DNA of 64,000 nt. Origin: Ciona savignyi (lineage: Eukaryota > Chordata > Ascidiacea > Phlebobranchia > Cionidae). The notes under the pieces were generated by a model. It saw only the letters and a list, made by a program, of their open reading frames with translations. It was not told where the DNA came from and made no database searches. The stretch lies in assembly GCA_000149265.1 (NCBI GenBank), contig CH003368.1, forward strand, positions 59,256 through 123,255, in the 5' to 3' direction. The position numbers were made by a program, and so were the translations under genes. Of the stretch, positions 34,301 through 50,168 are shown in pieces (the first letter of the stretch is position 1; the number at the start of each line of letters is the position of its first letter).

Positions 34301-37300
34301 GGAGTGAAACATCGCCAGATTTATATTTGTATATATTTGCCGTTCGCCAATTTTCTCGCCGACCAATGATTTAACGGCCTCAGACTTCGTTAAAGGTCAC
34401 GTCGAAATGGATTTCCTGAATCAGATGAATGTTAACACTCAATGCATGTGTAAATTTCGTGGAATTATTCCTTTCTGTCGGGTGTCGGATCAAATATTAA
34501 CCGCGACCGTGCTGAGATTGACCTTTGCTTTCTTGGATCTGAGTGATTCAGTGCAAGGCAGATCCCAACATGAATCATGCAGCTGTTATAAATTCCAAGA
34601 CTAATCACTGTAAATAGAAACCAAAACATAGACCTGATGTGATTCTCATCGGACTGGCCAGGCAAGTATAACCATATCGCATTCTATGCATACACCACCA
34701 ATGAATTGGCCAACATATGCAAGCCTATATATACTCTGCAATACCGTCAAACCCCGGTTCTTAGTCCAAATGTTCTAAAACGAATGCTTGTAGTCTTGCG
34801 TGTTGGTATCTTATATAAAGTTTATTTGTGCCGCATCTACATTACGTAGGTTAATATGTCTGACGACCCTATAATAAAACCAGGTAGCTAGCTGTCTGTG
34901 TGATCCTTTGATAAAATCTGACAATCCCTAGATAAAACCAGGTAGCTAGCTGTTTGTGTGCGGTCAAATATAACAACTTATAAGGTAAGTCTTATTGAGC
35001 AGTCGCATTGCCAAAATTAAGACATTTTCTGAAAACACATGTGGTGTGATGGACATGAATTAAAAAAAGAATCGTTCGTGTATTGGGGGAAATTTTAAAA
35101 TTGAAAACTCTGATCCACATTGTAAAAGGAAATGTTATCTTATTCTTGTCCGCATGTGCAACATGCCTACAGCATAACCACGTTGATCTCCGCCACATTT
35201 TGTTGTAATAAAAGTTTAAAGAAAATACTAATTCATTAGCACAGTATCTTACATTCAACTAAGGTTTTCGTCATTTTTACTCTTTAATATTTATATCTTA
35301 TTTATCTTAATTTAAATTTCGGTAAATAGTGGCCTTAAATCGACCACATTAGGATGACACGGTGTATTTTAAAACATCGGTTTAACCCCAGTTCTAATTA
35401 TTAGAGACCCTAAGGGTGTTTGTGCAGTGTGTATCACGTCTTATCAGATGTTTCTCTCCACTTGTAATGGCTATTTCTGACAAAATCCCTTTATAATCGT
35501 CATGCACATTAACTTCCCGTACATATACGTCACAGACAACTTATTCTGAGCAAAACCACGCCGTGTCAACTTAAACTACGTCGTTTCCTTATTCCGTACT
35601 GCGCATGCACGGTATTATCGATTGTTATTTGATATGGTACATTACTGCCCCTTAGTTTAAGTAAATAGTAATAGCATAGAAATCGATTAAAATCCAAACG
35701 TATTTGTACAAGCTATAATATAGTACATCATGTTTAAATTAGGTTATTTCACCGTACGTTTTTGTATGAAAATTTGTAAGAATTATTCACGCTAACCAGT
35801 CGGCCAGACGACGTGATGTTTTTTAACCTTATGTTACGTCTTTTGTGCTTAAAGTGTGGTCCGACAATAATGTTTTCACGGCCAATTGTCTGCCTAAGTC
35901 TACTTTAAATAATACGCCATTTTAATATGGTGCTATATTAAATTATAAAACAATAATGCGACTGAAGCAATAACAAAAACTACGACAAACGTTAACTGAT
36001 ATTTGATAGCGGTCCCCCTTTAATACTAAACACACTGTACTCGATACTCAATAAATAACCAATAAAAATAAGATCCGCGTGTTTGAAGCTTCAACGTGAA
36101 CTTTTTTCATAATTCTTTAATACCTGGCAACAGGAAAAGCGCGCAAACTATAGTAATTCATAGTCAGTGAGTTAGGTTATAATCGGCCAGAACGTCTAAA
36201 TGGGTGCAACTTAAATCAACACTGAACGGATTAAGGCAACCTGACACAAATAACCAACGACAATTAAAGCTACACAACAATATATAACCCCCAAAACTTT
36301 ACATTCACCAATCCATCACACTGCCAAAGTTTCAAATCCGTATTATTTCGTCGACCAGTTAGATTTTTAAAAACATCTATGAATATGACAACAACACTGC
36401 AAAGACACCAAGCGTAAGTTTATTTATATATGGGTTGAAACAACACAGAATCGATAATCGTGCCACAACCGAGTATTCGCCGCATTTTATATAATAACAC
36501 ACCATAATAATGAAGGTTAAATAGTGAAAGTGGCTGTAATTTGGACTTGAAATCTCGATTCTGAGCAAAGAAGAAGACAAAACAAGGATAACATTACTTG
36601 GAATAGTGAACGCAAAAATAAAGATATGAAATGTGGGTTTAACGCAAATTTGGGACAAAGAAGGAACGAAGACAGAGGTACGTAAATAACAGAACAACTA
36701 TTTTCTTAGCAATCGTATAGTCGTCAAAGTTAATGCACTTAAAGCTATTATACATTTTTTGATAACCAATCTTATAATCATGAAAACGAGAATCGTCTTA
36801 CCATATTATAACTGACTCCATTAATATACGGAACCATTTAAAAAAGCACACATATTGTTTTGTCCGTTTTTTGTTCTTCAAACGTTTCGGCATTAGTGTA
36901 TTATGTGTGATTTGTTAAACAGTATTGTTTAAATTAAGTTTAAACTAAATTTAAATACGTTTTTGTTTGATGTTAGTTTACTTAAAAAAACATACCAAAG
37001 GGTTATTATTTTAAACATAATTAAGCAAATAGCATGAAAAATGTGTTATTTTAACAAGCTCCTTTTACAAACGTATTGTCCGTCCGAAATAATGTACAAA
37101 AAGTTATAAAATTGTAAATTGTAACAAATATTTAAGATGTGTTAGCTAATACAACCTTTATGTACCAGATTTCAAACATTTGAGGTTTTACTCCGGAACT
37201 TTCATTCCTAAAATTAAAATTTGACGGTGTTTTATTTTTTAGCAATTACAATTTACTACATATTTATAATGTACAACACATTCATTTAATTTTAAGTTTC

Positions 37301-37417
37301 AATGACATATTTAAAAAGTTTGATTTGATCGGTTTAATATAGGAACAAAATATTACAGTTATTGTAAAATATTTAGCTCTGTTATATCGTACAGTCTATA
37401 CACGCATGAATCTAACG
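31374..37417. other. 6 kb gene-poor stretch
   Basis: No exon chain could be supported on either strand. It holds a direct repeat (ataaaaccaggtagctagct at 34,874 and 34,932, spacing 58), a possible scrap of the 335 bp family at about 36,843-36,895 (cacacatattgttttgtccg) and several AT-rich tracts. The 106-codon minus-strand frame at 36,377-36,697 has no splice or domain support. Confidence 0.4.
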
Positions 37418-37929
37418 CAGCGGTTCTCAAACTTTCTTAAAAAAGTTACGCAACGGTCCCCTAGCAATTTTTGAAATGACTCACGGTGCACCAAAAATAT
37501 GGAAGTAAAAAGAAAATTTAGCAACGTTAAAATTCTAAAACAAAACATATTAACCCGGATGCATGGCTTAAGGAAAAACGAGACGTCTCTGACCTTGTCA
37601 TTTTTTTAAATGTTTACTCCTACTATAATAGGAGTTGTACTATTTCCTACTATAGTTGGAGTTCTGCAGTGTCAGATAGGCTTGTTGGTACTTTTGAATT
37701 GCACTAATGTGACATCAAATAGCTTCTTGTGATGTCATAAATGCCTGTAAGCTTTCATGACAAATGGTGTTTGTTAAATTAATTGGAAGAAAAGTTGCGT
37801 GAAAACTTAATTTAACACAATTTTTTTTCTTCACGAGCGTCGTTTTAATTTTTTGAAAGGTGCTTCGCGGTCCCAGAAAATTGTCTCGCGGACCCAAAAA
37901 GACCGCGGACCCCAGTTTGAGAACCGCTG
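37418..37929. mobile_element. Non-autonomous hAT-type element, 512 bp
   Basis: Perfect 15 bp terminal inverted repeats (cagcggttctcaaac and gtttgagaaccgctg) flanked by an 8 bp target duplication, atctaacg, at 37,410-37,417 and 37,930-37,937. The CAGNGGTTCTCAA end is a well-known hAT terminus (Charlie-like). There is no transposase; the 60-codon minus-strand frame inside is not recognisable. Confidence 0.93.
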
Positions 37930-37937
37930 ATCTAACG

Positions 37938-38597
37938 GGAGTATATACTTTTACCTAATGTTGCTTAACAAATTTGGTTTGTAAAAAAATTGACAACTAC
38001 GTGTCTAACCATCACATTTGTGAAAAACACATTTTGCTGTATCTCATGAAATAAGGTCTTTTTATATGCGATTTTGTAAAAAAAAAACAAAAAAAATAAT
38101 CTTTATTGGAATATTATATACAATGTCTGAGAAAACAAAGAAAAATTATGTTTCATATGCAGTTCAAGAAGTATATTTTTGTCAAGATTTGTCTACAATT
38201 AAAAATCATTACTGCAATTTCTTGCTTAAATGCGGGGGTTAAAATTATGCCGATTACCGCAGTTGTTATATTTTAAAGATTATGTTGTATTTAGGAAAAA
38301 CGGTCCAATATTTAGTTGGGCAATTTACAACAATTTAGGTAAAGACATATCTAGAACACCATTTCCAAATTTCCCAGTCTAAAGACCCGTTACATACTGC
38401 CTCAAATTTTCGAACAAAAATATCACCTCGGACGGTCTTTTTAATTCTTGGTTTTAAATTACCTGTAATAGCTAAATTTTTATATTTGGGTTCAATTTCT
38501 CAGATCGTTTTTAAATATTAAGTGTTTAAAAATATGCTCAGGGAAAATCTTTTATTTAAGGGTATCTCCCTATGTAATTTTTTACATTTTATTACTT
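37938..38597. other. No gene recognised
   Basis: AT-rich sequence. It may contain decayed 5' parts of the LINE remnant that follows, but no conserved block can be named. Confidence 0.35.
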
Positions 38598-38830
38598 GGC
38601 ATACGTTTGGGTTGCCAACTTTCACCAACTCTATTTAATATTGCCATGACCGTCAAGCATATGACGAATAAAAGGATAAAACATTATGAATTTACATACA
38701 AAAAATAGAACGATTTGGTTAGGGCTTGCAAATATACATATAATAAAATTGTTTTTTTAATACTGGTGGATGATACGTGGTTGTTGCACTGTCGTTAAAT
38801 TTAAAATATCTGACTTTTTAAAAACCGGAT
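38598..38830 (+). pseudogene. LINE reverse transcriptase remnant
   Basis: One frame reads GIRLGCQLSPTLFNIAM and then MTNKRIKHYEFTYKK before a stop. About 55 codons further on, in a nearby frame, is ILVDDTWLLHC, which fits the position of the RT catalytic box with the usual FADD/YADD changed to LVDD. It is a third LINE trace, not obviously the same subfamily as that at 14.2 kb. Confidence 0.6.
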
Positions 38831-38859
38831 TTTTAAGAAGCACAATGTACTGAACAATG

Positions 38860-39996
38860 GCGCTATTCGTTATTACATTTCCGATTAAACTGGAAACATT
38901 TCCACGCCGACTATATCAGATTTCAGCTAAAAAAACTGACAGCGAAGGAATTCGTAGCATGTTTTAAGCATTCTATTTCTGGAGGTTATTGACAACCAAT
39001 TAGAGGCGTGTCCAGCCGATCTTAAAACTCGTGCGACTAGAATTTTGGTAAAACCGGAGTCGCTTTATTGTCCGCCATTTTTTTAATTTGAACTTTGGCA
39101 CGAATTCGGTTGTCAGGGGCTTGAATTTCGATATCTTTGCTTTATACTACGAAACGACCTCTGGTTATACTATCTAAATGTTTTGAAAGCTTGTAAATAT
39201 TAACAATCAAATCAACTAAACCGATTAGCAGTTTTATTTTTTCTTATTTTTTTTCGTTACGTAAAAATTTAGCCATGTATTCCTACATAATAATTAAGGC
39301 ATCTGTGTCTTATTAAATAAGCAGTTGTTTGTTCAATTTATCCGCTTTCAAAGCAGTAAACTGCACACCGTCTTTGCGAGTCTTTTATAACCAATCTCCA
39401 CCCTCTCTGCCATGGCACACTTTTTACATGAAGATCACACAGAGCAAAATATTCGAACACCCTTTAAACTAATCCTTTGTATGGAAATGTCTTAACTCCC
39501 GCCAACATCGATCCAATGTAAATATATCGATGGATAACGTAAATAGATTTATTGGAGTTGCAAGTAAACGAAATAAATTACACACAACCAAACGGTAGTG
39601 TCGGGCATGCTTTATGGAAAATAAAACATTAAATGTCAAATAAAGATATAGCATAATTATAATCATGGTTTTATTCAGGGGTTGGGGGAAACGCAGGTGG
39701 TGTAACTTGGTCAATCGCCAGAATACCTTTGCTCACAGTTGGGTATCCGGGGGTGTTGTGTTACGATGGAAAGTCTGCTATAGTTTGTATATCATCCAAT
39801 TAAAAATACAACAGGCTAGCTGCAGGCAACGATCCTGTAACCATTCGATTAACGGTAGAACGCGCTTTGACACTTTATATAATAAGCAAGCTATTCTTGC
39901 AATAATTCTAATAAAATTCAAACATATACAACAATACAATGTCTTGGCGGTACGGTTGACAGGAAATTATCAAAATGTCTAAAGTTTTGTTTCTCG
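38860..39996. other. No gene recognised
   Basis: Unique AT-rich sequence that includes the presumed 3' flank of the secreted-protein gene. No exon is supported. Confidence 0.4.
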
Positions 39997-41301
39997 TTAA
40001 ACACGGCGGACAGAGCAATGGCAAGATCGTAGAAACCGTCTGCACATGTGCTTTATGGGATAAAAATTGCATCTGGATTGTTTTGAACCTAACAAGGTCT
40101 TAGTTAAACGAAATATATGAGTAGAGAGTTGTCTAATGCAAGCTGAACTTTGGGATCCGGCGTTCTTTATCTTGTACTTTGGAATCTAAAAAAATATATT
40201 TTTAAATATAGCGCATTAACATTAATTTTGTTATTTTTTGCTTTTTGATATTTTTGTCATATCAATCGTACAAGTACGCATATCACGAGCATCGCTTAGC
40301 TGGGGTAACATACGGCAGCTGCAATGCCAAATTACAAACATTTTAAAAAGACTACAATTTAAATCTAAAATATAATACTTAACTTTAAATTATATTTCTT
40401 CGTGGTAACAATAGTAAAAAAGTATTTTTCACCTAGTGTTTTAATAAATTGATTTCAAAAGTAACTCGTTTACCTGTTTACCAGCATGTCGGGTGAAACC
40501 GCGCAATTCTATAAACAGCGATCGAACGATATTGCTCACTCGATTGCTAACCGGTTTGGAGGTTGGATTGGTTAAATGGTGACTGATTAAGCCTTCCGCA
40601 ACTCTGCAGGTAAATGGGTTCTTAAACACAAAATACAAACAAACTACCGGGCTCCTGCATCAAGAATTGTGTAGCCCGAATTGATATACATGCTTTATTT
40701 AACGACAAATAAAATTAAGAAATTCTCACCGAAGATAATCCATCAGGCTATCGGTTGTATCTCGGCGTTCGATACAACGTTCCCGCACCACATTGGGAAT
40801 TCTTGTCTGCAAACAAAATTTCATCATTTTTAATACGTTAAGTATCAAACCTTCAATTCGCTCGACACAAAGACAGTTATAAATCATGCGTATGAATATG
40901 TTGGGTAAACTATACGTCACCCTTATACGAGAAAGGCAACTTACATTAGGTAACAATTTGGTCACTTAACCCAGCAGATAATAAATAAAAGCGCAAAATC
41001 CAGGAATTTCTTTATGTATTGATTTTATAATTAACTTAAAAGACTGCGTTGTTGGTACCTGTTGTAACTTTGCCTCAGTCTGCAAGCGGTTGGAGATGTT
41101 CCCAATTTTACGCAAGCGCAAAATATTCGATTCTGATACAAGCTGGTTCAACAGAGCTACGTCACTTCCTGAAGCAGTGCCTTCCGCTTCTCCCGACGTA
41201 GGGTGAGCCGATACCTTGTTTTCATTGTCGTTCGTCAACACTACTCCAATAACTATGGAGATAAGTAAAAATACATCGGCAGAAGAAGGACAGATTTTCA
41301 T
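39997..41301 (-). CDS. Small secreted cysteine-containing protein, 4 exons, 212 aa; unrecognised
   Basis: Exons on the minus strand: 41,301-41,059; 40,806-40,730; 40,603-40,474; 40,185-39,997 (stop TAA). All introns are GT-AG and the phases (0, 2, 0) are consistent, giving 639 bases. Residues 1-23 form a signal peptide (MKICPSSADVFLLISIVIGV...). The middle is hydrophilic and probably helical (LLNQLVSESNILRLRKIGNI, then TRIPNVVRERCIERR). The last exon is basic with five cysteines: SSAC, SRC, HMC, SC and HC, spaced C-x22-C-x8-C-x6-C-x-C, and ends SVRRV. A sixth cysteine is in exon 2. There is no transmembrane segment after the signal. Size, charge and cysteines suggest a secreted ligand or cytokine-like factor (inference). 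The C-x8-C followed by an aliphatic/basic helix weakly recalls the C-terminus of ALKAL/FAM150 ligands, but I would not name it. Confidence 0.72.
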
Positions 41302-41998
41302 TTTGATGAGAGATTGCCCTTAGTAAAGCCGTATAAAGTTGCGTGCTATATCACAAGCCTATTAAAACAAAAACATTACAGTGCTGTTAATCTAATCTCG
41401 GGTTGGCGTCCGTACAAATATTTCTGTTGCTCATGCATTCTTTTCTCCTATTAAACAGGTAATATTAAGGTGATGACTTGAGATATTCGCAAGTCAATAT
41501 CTATTCTATGCCAAACGGCTGCCACCGACATTTATTCATTTTCTTTTCGTTGGCACTCGACAAATCCATACGCTTCTGTGGATGGGACGCAGGATTTATG
41601 TAACAGTCAGCTTTCACACGAAAAAAAGCTTTGCAGTTTGTCAACAGATGTGATCTAATTTTGCAGACCAGAAGCCAGTTAGGTGGGTTTTACTCAGGAT
41701 TAGCTTCGGAAGGGCACGAGAAGTTAGACAAGGCGGGCGTTAAAAGGTCGGCTAAGCTATAATATGACGCCTTCTTATATTTGCAATTTAATTAATATTT
41801 TAAATTGCGCATAAACCTATATTCCAAAATATTTCGTAATGAAAGACTTCAGGATGTGATATTAATAGTTCGAAACGTGTTCGGTCGGCTCGCCACCGGC
41901 GTCCACATTAAACACAACGTACGGTCGATGAACTCGCATCGCTCATTTCGTTAGAACTTCTACGATCAGCCGACAGTCGACTGATTTTATCGAACTCT
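41302..41998. other. Upstream region of the secreted-protein gene
   Basis: Presumed promoter and 5' flank for the minus-strand gene. No clear TATA box or other element could be assigned. Confidence 0.35.
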
Positions 41999-42214
41999 GC
42001 CGTTGGCTCAGTCGGTGTTTTTGGGTAAGGCATATAGTGGACATCACTTAAACTCGGTGGATTAATGGATTCTAGGAAAACTGAAGGAACGTCTCAATCG
42101 TTTACAACACAATGCATAGCTCCAGTAACCCGACGTTCGCGAGGTAATCTAATAATTCCCCGTGTCTTTGCGTTGTCCGATCCAGGGGATAAACATAAAT
42201 AAGCTACCCTAAGC
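41999..42214 (+). repeat. tRNA-derived SINE (family A), diverged
   Basis: Contains gccgttggctcagtcggtgt (head, B-box part lost), gggtaaggcatatagtggac, ggattaatggattctaggaa, gaaggaacgtctcaatcg, acaatgcatagctccagtaa and a tail of aaataagctacccta type. Confidence 0.75.
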
Positions 42215-44634
42215 TAACGGAGCCACCAGCACAAAAAATAATCATAACCGCATTATCTTCCCGCCGGCCGGAATCTATAAACGGTCAGAATCAGCACATT
42301 GTTTTGTGACCTGAGTACAGCCGTCGCCGCGGGGAATTAATTTGCTACGATATCACCGGTTAAACCTTGACATATAAACTAATAAGATGTTTGCATCCGA
42401 ATTGTGGCGGCTTTGGAAGATGAAGTTTAGAGAACAGTGGATCGATAGATCAATATTCAAATTAAATTGGAAATACGAAATTGTAGTGGCGAAAAGAAAA
42501 TTAATAGTTCCTTTAAAATACTTTTTCACTTATGTTTATTTTTATTGCACTTTGGCCAATGTGTTTACTTTGTACATAGATGTATTATAACTAGTTTTAG
42601 CTGTTTAAATTTGTGGCCTGAAAATGCTTCTGTTTTGCATGTCAGGCTTGATCTCGCGTTCTCTAACACCGGTTTGGTAACGGGTAAGACCGGTAGAGCA
42701 TAGTTATGATTGCCGGCACCTATAGGCACAGCTCAGGTCCGAAAGTCACAAACTGTCACGGTTGTTCTCGTACCTCGCGGTGCAACGTATGCAACTTGTT
42801 CTCGCAACTGGACAAACAGCTTTAAGTGCAAAATATTTTTTCAGATATCATTAAATTTCGTTCTGTACTTTATAAGATTACCTAGAATATTATCTTCACT
42901 ACCTTTGATGCTAAAGCACTAAACATATTGTTAGAGGATCACGTTGAACTAAAGTTTCCGGTCTGTGCGTACCACTTCTATCTATTTCTTGAGTTAACCC
43001 TTGCCTTAATATTTATATGTAGATGTCGATCAGATATGAGCATATATTTTGAGTGTTCAAGGAATTGCGTGTGGCTTTTTCGCTTTCACCGAGTCTGTCA
43101 GAAATTTTAATAAATCGAAAATGTGTCTCCGACATCTAGTCTGTGACATTTGTAAAATGGCACATCGATTATTGGCTGTTTGATGACGAAATACAGTTAA
43201 TCACCACCATATGTAACCCGTAAAAAGGGTGGCCATGTCAAAAAACGCATAAAATTAGGGAATTTGGAATCTGACTCAGCGTTTCGGCCCATGTCACAAT
43301 TCTTAATCATCTATGTGGTTACAGGTCACGTCTAACGATTTCTGTTTAATGTTTCGTTTATATGAAAAGATGCGGCAGATTGGGTAGCCCATCAGCAAAT
43401 CGACTTTTCACGGGTTAAGCAACGTCACGAATGTAATGTCGTCGCCGTTCAACATCGTTTCGGGTTTTTAAATTCTCTAACCACTAATCGCATGTAAATG
43501 TCCGATAGCTTATATACATTATAGGTAAATTGGTTGTAGTACAACTTTACAGACACCAGACCAATTCGGCGGTTTGTCACTTAAAGTACTGCAGTTCGCC
43601 CATATGTATATTTATTTACTTTCGAATGTGAATTATCGTCCTAAAGGTATGTCCCAATAATAATAAACCATAATGCTCAAAATGTTGTGACCAAGAGTTT
43701 ATGCATTTCGATCTCAGATTACACCATTCACTTGCAACAGCACTGGTACCGAATTTGGAAATATGATACCTTTGATTTCCTACAAACGAGTAGTGCTTGA
43801 GGCATACTAAACCTCATGTAGGCATAGGGGATATATACATCCTCCGGTAGTGTTTGTATATCACTTCAGGTAGCAGCAGAGGCAAATTCAGTGACTTCCA
43901 TTTAGTATATTATTGATATATCAGTGTGGGCTTTTGTTTATAGTATTGCGTTTACAGCGAGCTACCGATATGAATGATGAGTCACACAATGTTAAGCACA
44001 GCAGTAATTCAGGACGCTCTACTGTAGCACATTTTAGCTTATATTGTCCACATCTGTTAGACATTTAAACTGTTGTTAAGTCGTCGTGGCTTGTTGCTCT
44101 GTATTTCCATTCTAAGCAAAGGCTGAAACGACGTCATTTCAGAATAACTGGAAGTGAAAGTGACGTAATAGTTCGCAACGATTGGCCTTTTGTTACTAGA
44201 AATAATAGCGTCTAGTCGCGAATGCTGGCTATCTATCGCTGTCAGTGCAATACTTAGTTGTAAATAGATCGTTGAAAGAGCAGTATTAATTGTGGTTTTA
44301 GTGTTTTTGAAAGAATTCGTGTTAAATTAAATTTAGAGTTAGAAAGTCTTGGTGAGACTAAAATCAACAGTATTTCTATACAAACCATTTCTAATTAAAT
44401 TATAGGCTTATGTTTTAACTAACTGTGGTTTGCAGTGTGGTAAGTTTTATAATGTATGTGTATACATTTCCTCGCTGTTTCTAAAGAGGTAAACAGTACA
44501 GTGTTACGTTTGTGTGGTTTAGGTTTGTATTTACCTTTGCAGTTATTCAAAGTTTAGTATTTTCTCACATTCAGATATTACTGTTTACCTTTCACGATAT
44601 GTGTGGCTACATTTCTCTGCAGTTCTAAGATAAC
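42215..44634. other. 2.4 kb without a recognised gene
   Basis: Lies between a SINE and the RhoGEF start codon; the right part probably holds its promoter and 5' untranslated exon(s). Frames of 60-78 codons near 42,390-43,110 have no domain or consistent splice partner. Confidence 0.35.
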
Positions 44635-47221
44635 ATGTCTTTAAAAAGCATCAACGGTGTTAAACCTGACCCGGCAAGCGGGGGTCATGACGTCAGCGAG
44701 GAAAACAAGATGAAAACCATCCGATCCAGCATTATCGAGCGGATTCTTACCGAGGAAAAAACGTACGTCAGCACATTGAAGTTTGCAGTTGGGGTAAGTG
44801 TCGGAGCAAATTGCTACTGCGTTTTTCCACCCCACGAATTAACAACAATATGTTCCCACTAAAACTAGTCGAATATAGAGCATTTAATTAACACTGGATT
44901 CTCAGACTATGAAACCCGATCTGGAGCGATGCGCGGAACACATCGAATACGAAATCGACGACGGCCACGTACGAGCGCTGTTTTGCAACATGGCCGACCT
45001 CTTGCAGCTCCATGAAGCTTTGCTGGAGAAGTTGGAAGAGCTGACCGACGCTGTCTCCATTACAAAGGATCCCGACGATTTAAACATTGGCGGTGTCTTT
45101 GTTAAATTGGTGAGTATCCCTACCTACTTTGGCCATGCTTATTGCTTTTGACACAAATATTGTATTGAAAATAATATATAGTATGTTAGCTATCCCAACC
45201 GATCCATTTGCAGGCGGATTGTACTTTCTAAGTGTACGTGGACATTTTTAATATTTTTAGTTTTTCAGAAAGAAAACTTCCAAGTCTACGAGATTTACTG
45301 TTCAAACTACGAACGTGCAGAAAAGGTGGCAGCAAATGTACTTAAAATGACAAGCTTGAAACAGACCTTTGCGGTAAGATATCCTTTCCTAATATCCACA
45401 TTAAAATTGGCCGGGTCAAAGATAATTATAATATTTGACCAGTGGTGGTAACAGAATAGTTTTTAAGACGATCCTGCATTCTTATTAACCTGCCCTTTTG
45501 TGGTCCTTAAGACACGTGGAAAAATACTAACTCGACTGTGAGAACCAACACTTTAAATACTTTCTATTTATCAGTTAACCTTAATCGCAAACATGCTAAA
45601 AAAATACCGGTACGTCGTACCGCAATAGTAATTGTACTGAAACGACGTCGTGGACCGTTATGATTTATTTTCACCGCCGAATAATCCACTACGCAATGAT
45701 GCAAAAAGGCCGCACATGAACAGAAGTGTCTGAGCCTCATTTTGGCCTTTGACAAACCAGAAAATTTATCATATACCTGCGTCCACGGGATCACCCACTG
45801 GACAACTACCCGTTCGTGATTTGAACAGTGTTGTTGTCATAGGACTGGTCCGCAAAGAAGCTGGAGAACCAAGTCGATGTAAAATGCAGCGTTTTAGAGC
45901 ACTCATTGAAAGCACCTCTATACCACATTTGCCTCAGCAGTGTGTTGTTAAAGGTAAGTCATCCTACGTTATTCTTCAACTAATTCGAATTCCAGCTAAT
46001 TCGAATGTTTCTGTTTTCCCAGGTACTTGCCGTCTTCACGCCTTTCGAGAAAGCAGAAGTCAGTGACGTAATAGAAGCGCATAAGATAACACAAGCTACT
46101 GTGACGTCAATAGAAGGCAGGTCGAAGGCCCGCAGCGTTAAAAGAAGCGTACTCTGTGTATGACGATATGCAATTACAATGGGACAATCAATCACTTTGC
46201 AACAAGAACGGATTTCTAACAAAAAGAGGGGGAAGTGTTAAGGTAAATACGGTTTGTATTTGATATAACTAAATACACCTTCTATAGATGGTAAAATTTA
46301 TTATAATTAATAAAACATACAGTTTCATCGTTTTTGTTTGTTTCGTACAGTATTAAAGAAAATTGATTTGTATATATATGGTTGTATGTATTACAATCTT
46401 CTTATAATGTTCTTCATCGAAAAATGTTTGCAGAGCTGGAAAATACGTTGGTTCACATTGCGAGGATACGAACTGAAGTATTTTGACGAGCCAGTGGTAA
46501 GCGGTTTTATAACTAAAAACTTGACATGCCGTGGATATATATCGCTTTTAATTAGTGGTTTGTTTATATTTAATGAAAGCCAGACAAAATACAAAACGGC
46601 TTTAAAACGTCAACCCGGCCTGTTACCCGCTGGATAACCAAACCCAATGGATTAAAGGGTTATAGCGTTATACTACAACTAAGCATCTCAATCATACACA
46701 ACACACAGTGAAAGACTCTCTTATGTGATAAAAAGTCTTGCATTTTCCTATATATGGCTTTAAAACATAAAATTTTCTATTCGTAATTTTGGCTTGTGAG
46801 GTCTGACCAATCCATTTACTTGATAAGGACGAGAAAGCTTTGACGACCCTTGACCTTCGGTTCTGCAGAAGCGTGGTCGACGACCAAGAAACAAAGCCGA
46901 ACTGTTTCGGGTGGGTCACGTCACTATTACAAATACATCTCGGCAACTATTTTACAGAAATATTTTTATTGCATCAAAAACGTAGAATTTACAGGCTGTT
47001 GATTTTATATGTGAACCTTTAATATTTTCAGGCTGACCTTTCCGGAGCGAACATACTACATGTATGCGATCAGCCCGACGGAGAAAGCTGAATGGATGAG
47101 TTTGGTCTCGTGGAAGTTGTTCATGCAGGCTCCACCCGCTGAAAGAGCACGATTGGCGTTGGCGGTTCCAGCTTCGAATCTCACAAACTGTGCAATAGAT
47201 TTGATTAAAACTTCGCTGTGA
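44635..47221 (+). CDS. Rho guanine nucleotide exchange factor (DH-PH), 9 exons, ~361 aa
   Basis: Exons: 44,635-44,793; 44,906-45,109; 45,269-45,373; 45,843-45,953; 46,023-46,157; 46,207-46,242; 46,434-46,496; 46,828-46,910; 47,032-47,221. All are GT-AG and in frame. Residues about 27-235 form a Dbl-homology (RhoGEF) domain: IIERILTEEKTYVSTLKF (CR1-like), LFCNMADLLQLHEALLEKLE, VYEIYCSNYERAEKV, then VLEHSLKAPLYHICLSSVLL (the usual YLIxPVQRIxRYxLLL helix, here strongly diverged) and VFTPFEKAEVSDVIEAHKI. Residues about 239-335 form a PH domain: NGFLTKRGGSVK, SWKIRWFTLRGYELKYF, LTTLDLRFC, NCFGLTFPERTYYMYA and EKAEWMSLVSWKL, a pattern closest in my memory to DAPP1-type phosphoinositide-binding PH domains. 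The role would be GDP/GTP exchange on a Rho-family GTPase at membranes. The weakest junction is the 49-base intron 46,158-46,206. Confidence 0.82.
46612..46725 (+). repeat. SINE (family A) fragment in a RhoGEF intron
   Basis: Carries acccaatggattaaagggtt, catctcaatcatacacaaca and cacagtg-like blocks from the middle of the family A SINE, without head or tail. It lies in the intron between exons 7 and 8. Confidence 0.6.

Positions 47222-50168
<2,947 letters not shown>

Noticed and set aside
36377-36697. 106-codon minus-strand open frame
   Set aside because: No domain, no acceptor or donor pairing, composition like the surrounding non-coding AT-rich DNA.
42387-43110. Several 60-78 codon plus-strand frames
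   Set aside because: No recognisable motifs and no consistent splice joins; probably upstream non-coding sequence of the RhoGEF gene.
45749-45960. Frame reading RFRALIESTSIPHLPQQ as a RhoGEF exon
   Set aside because: This frame does not join the next exon without stops. The neighbouring frame (DWSAKKLENQVDVKCSVLEH) joins both sides in phase and fits the DH pattern.
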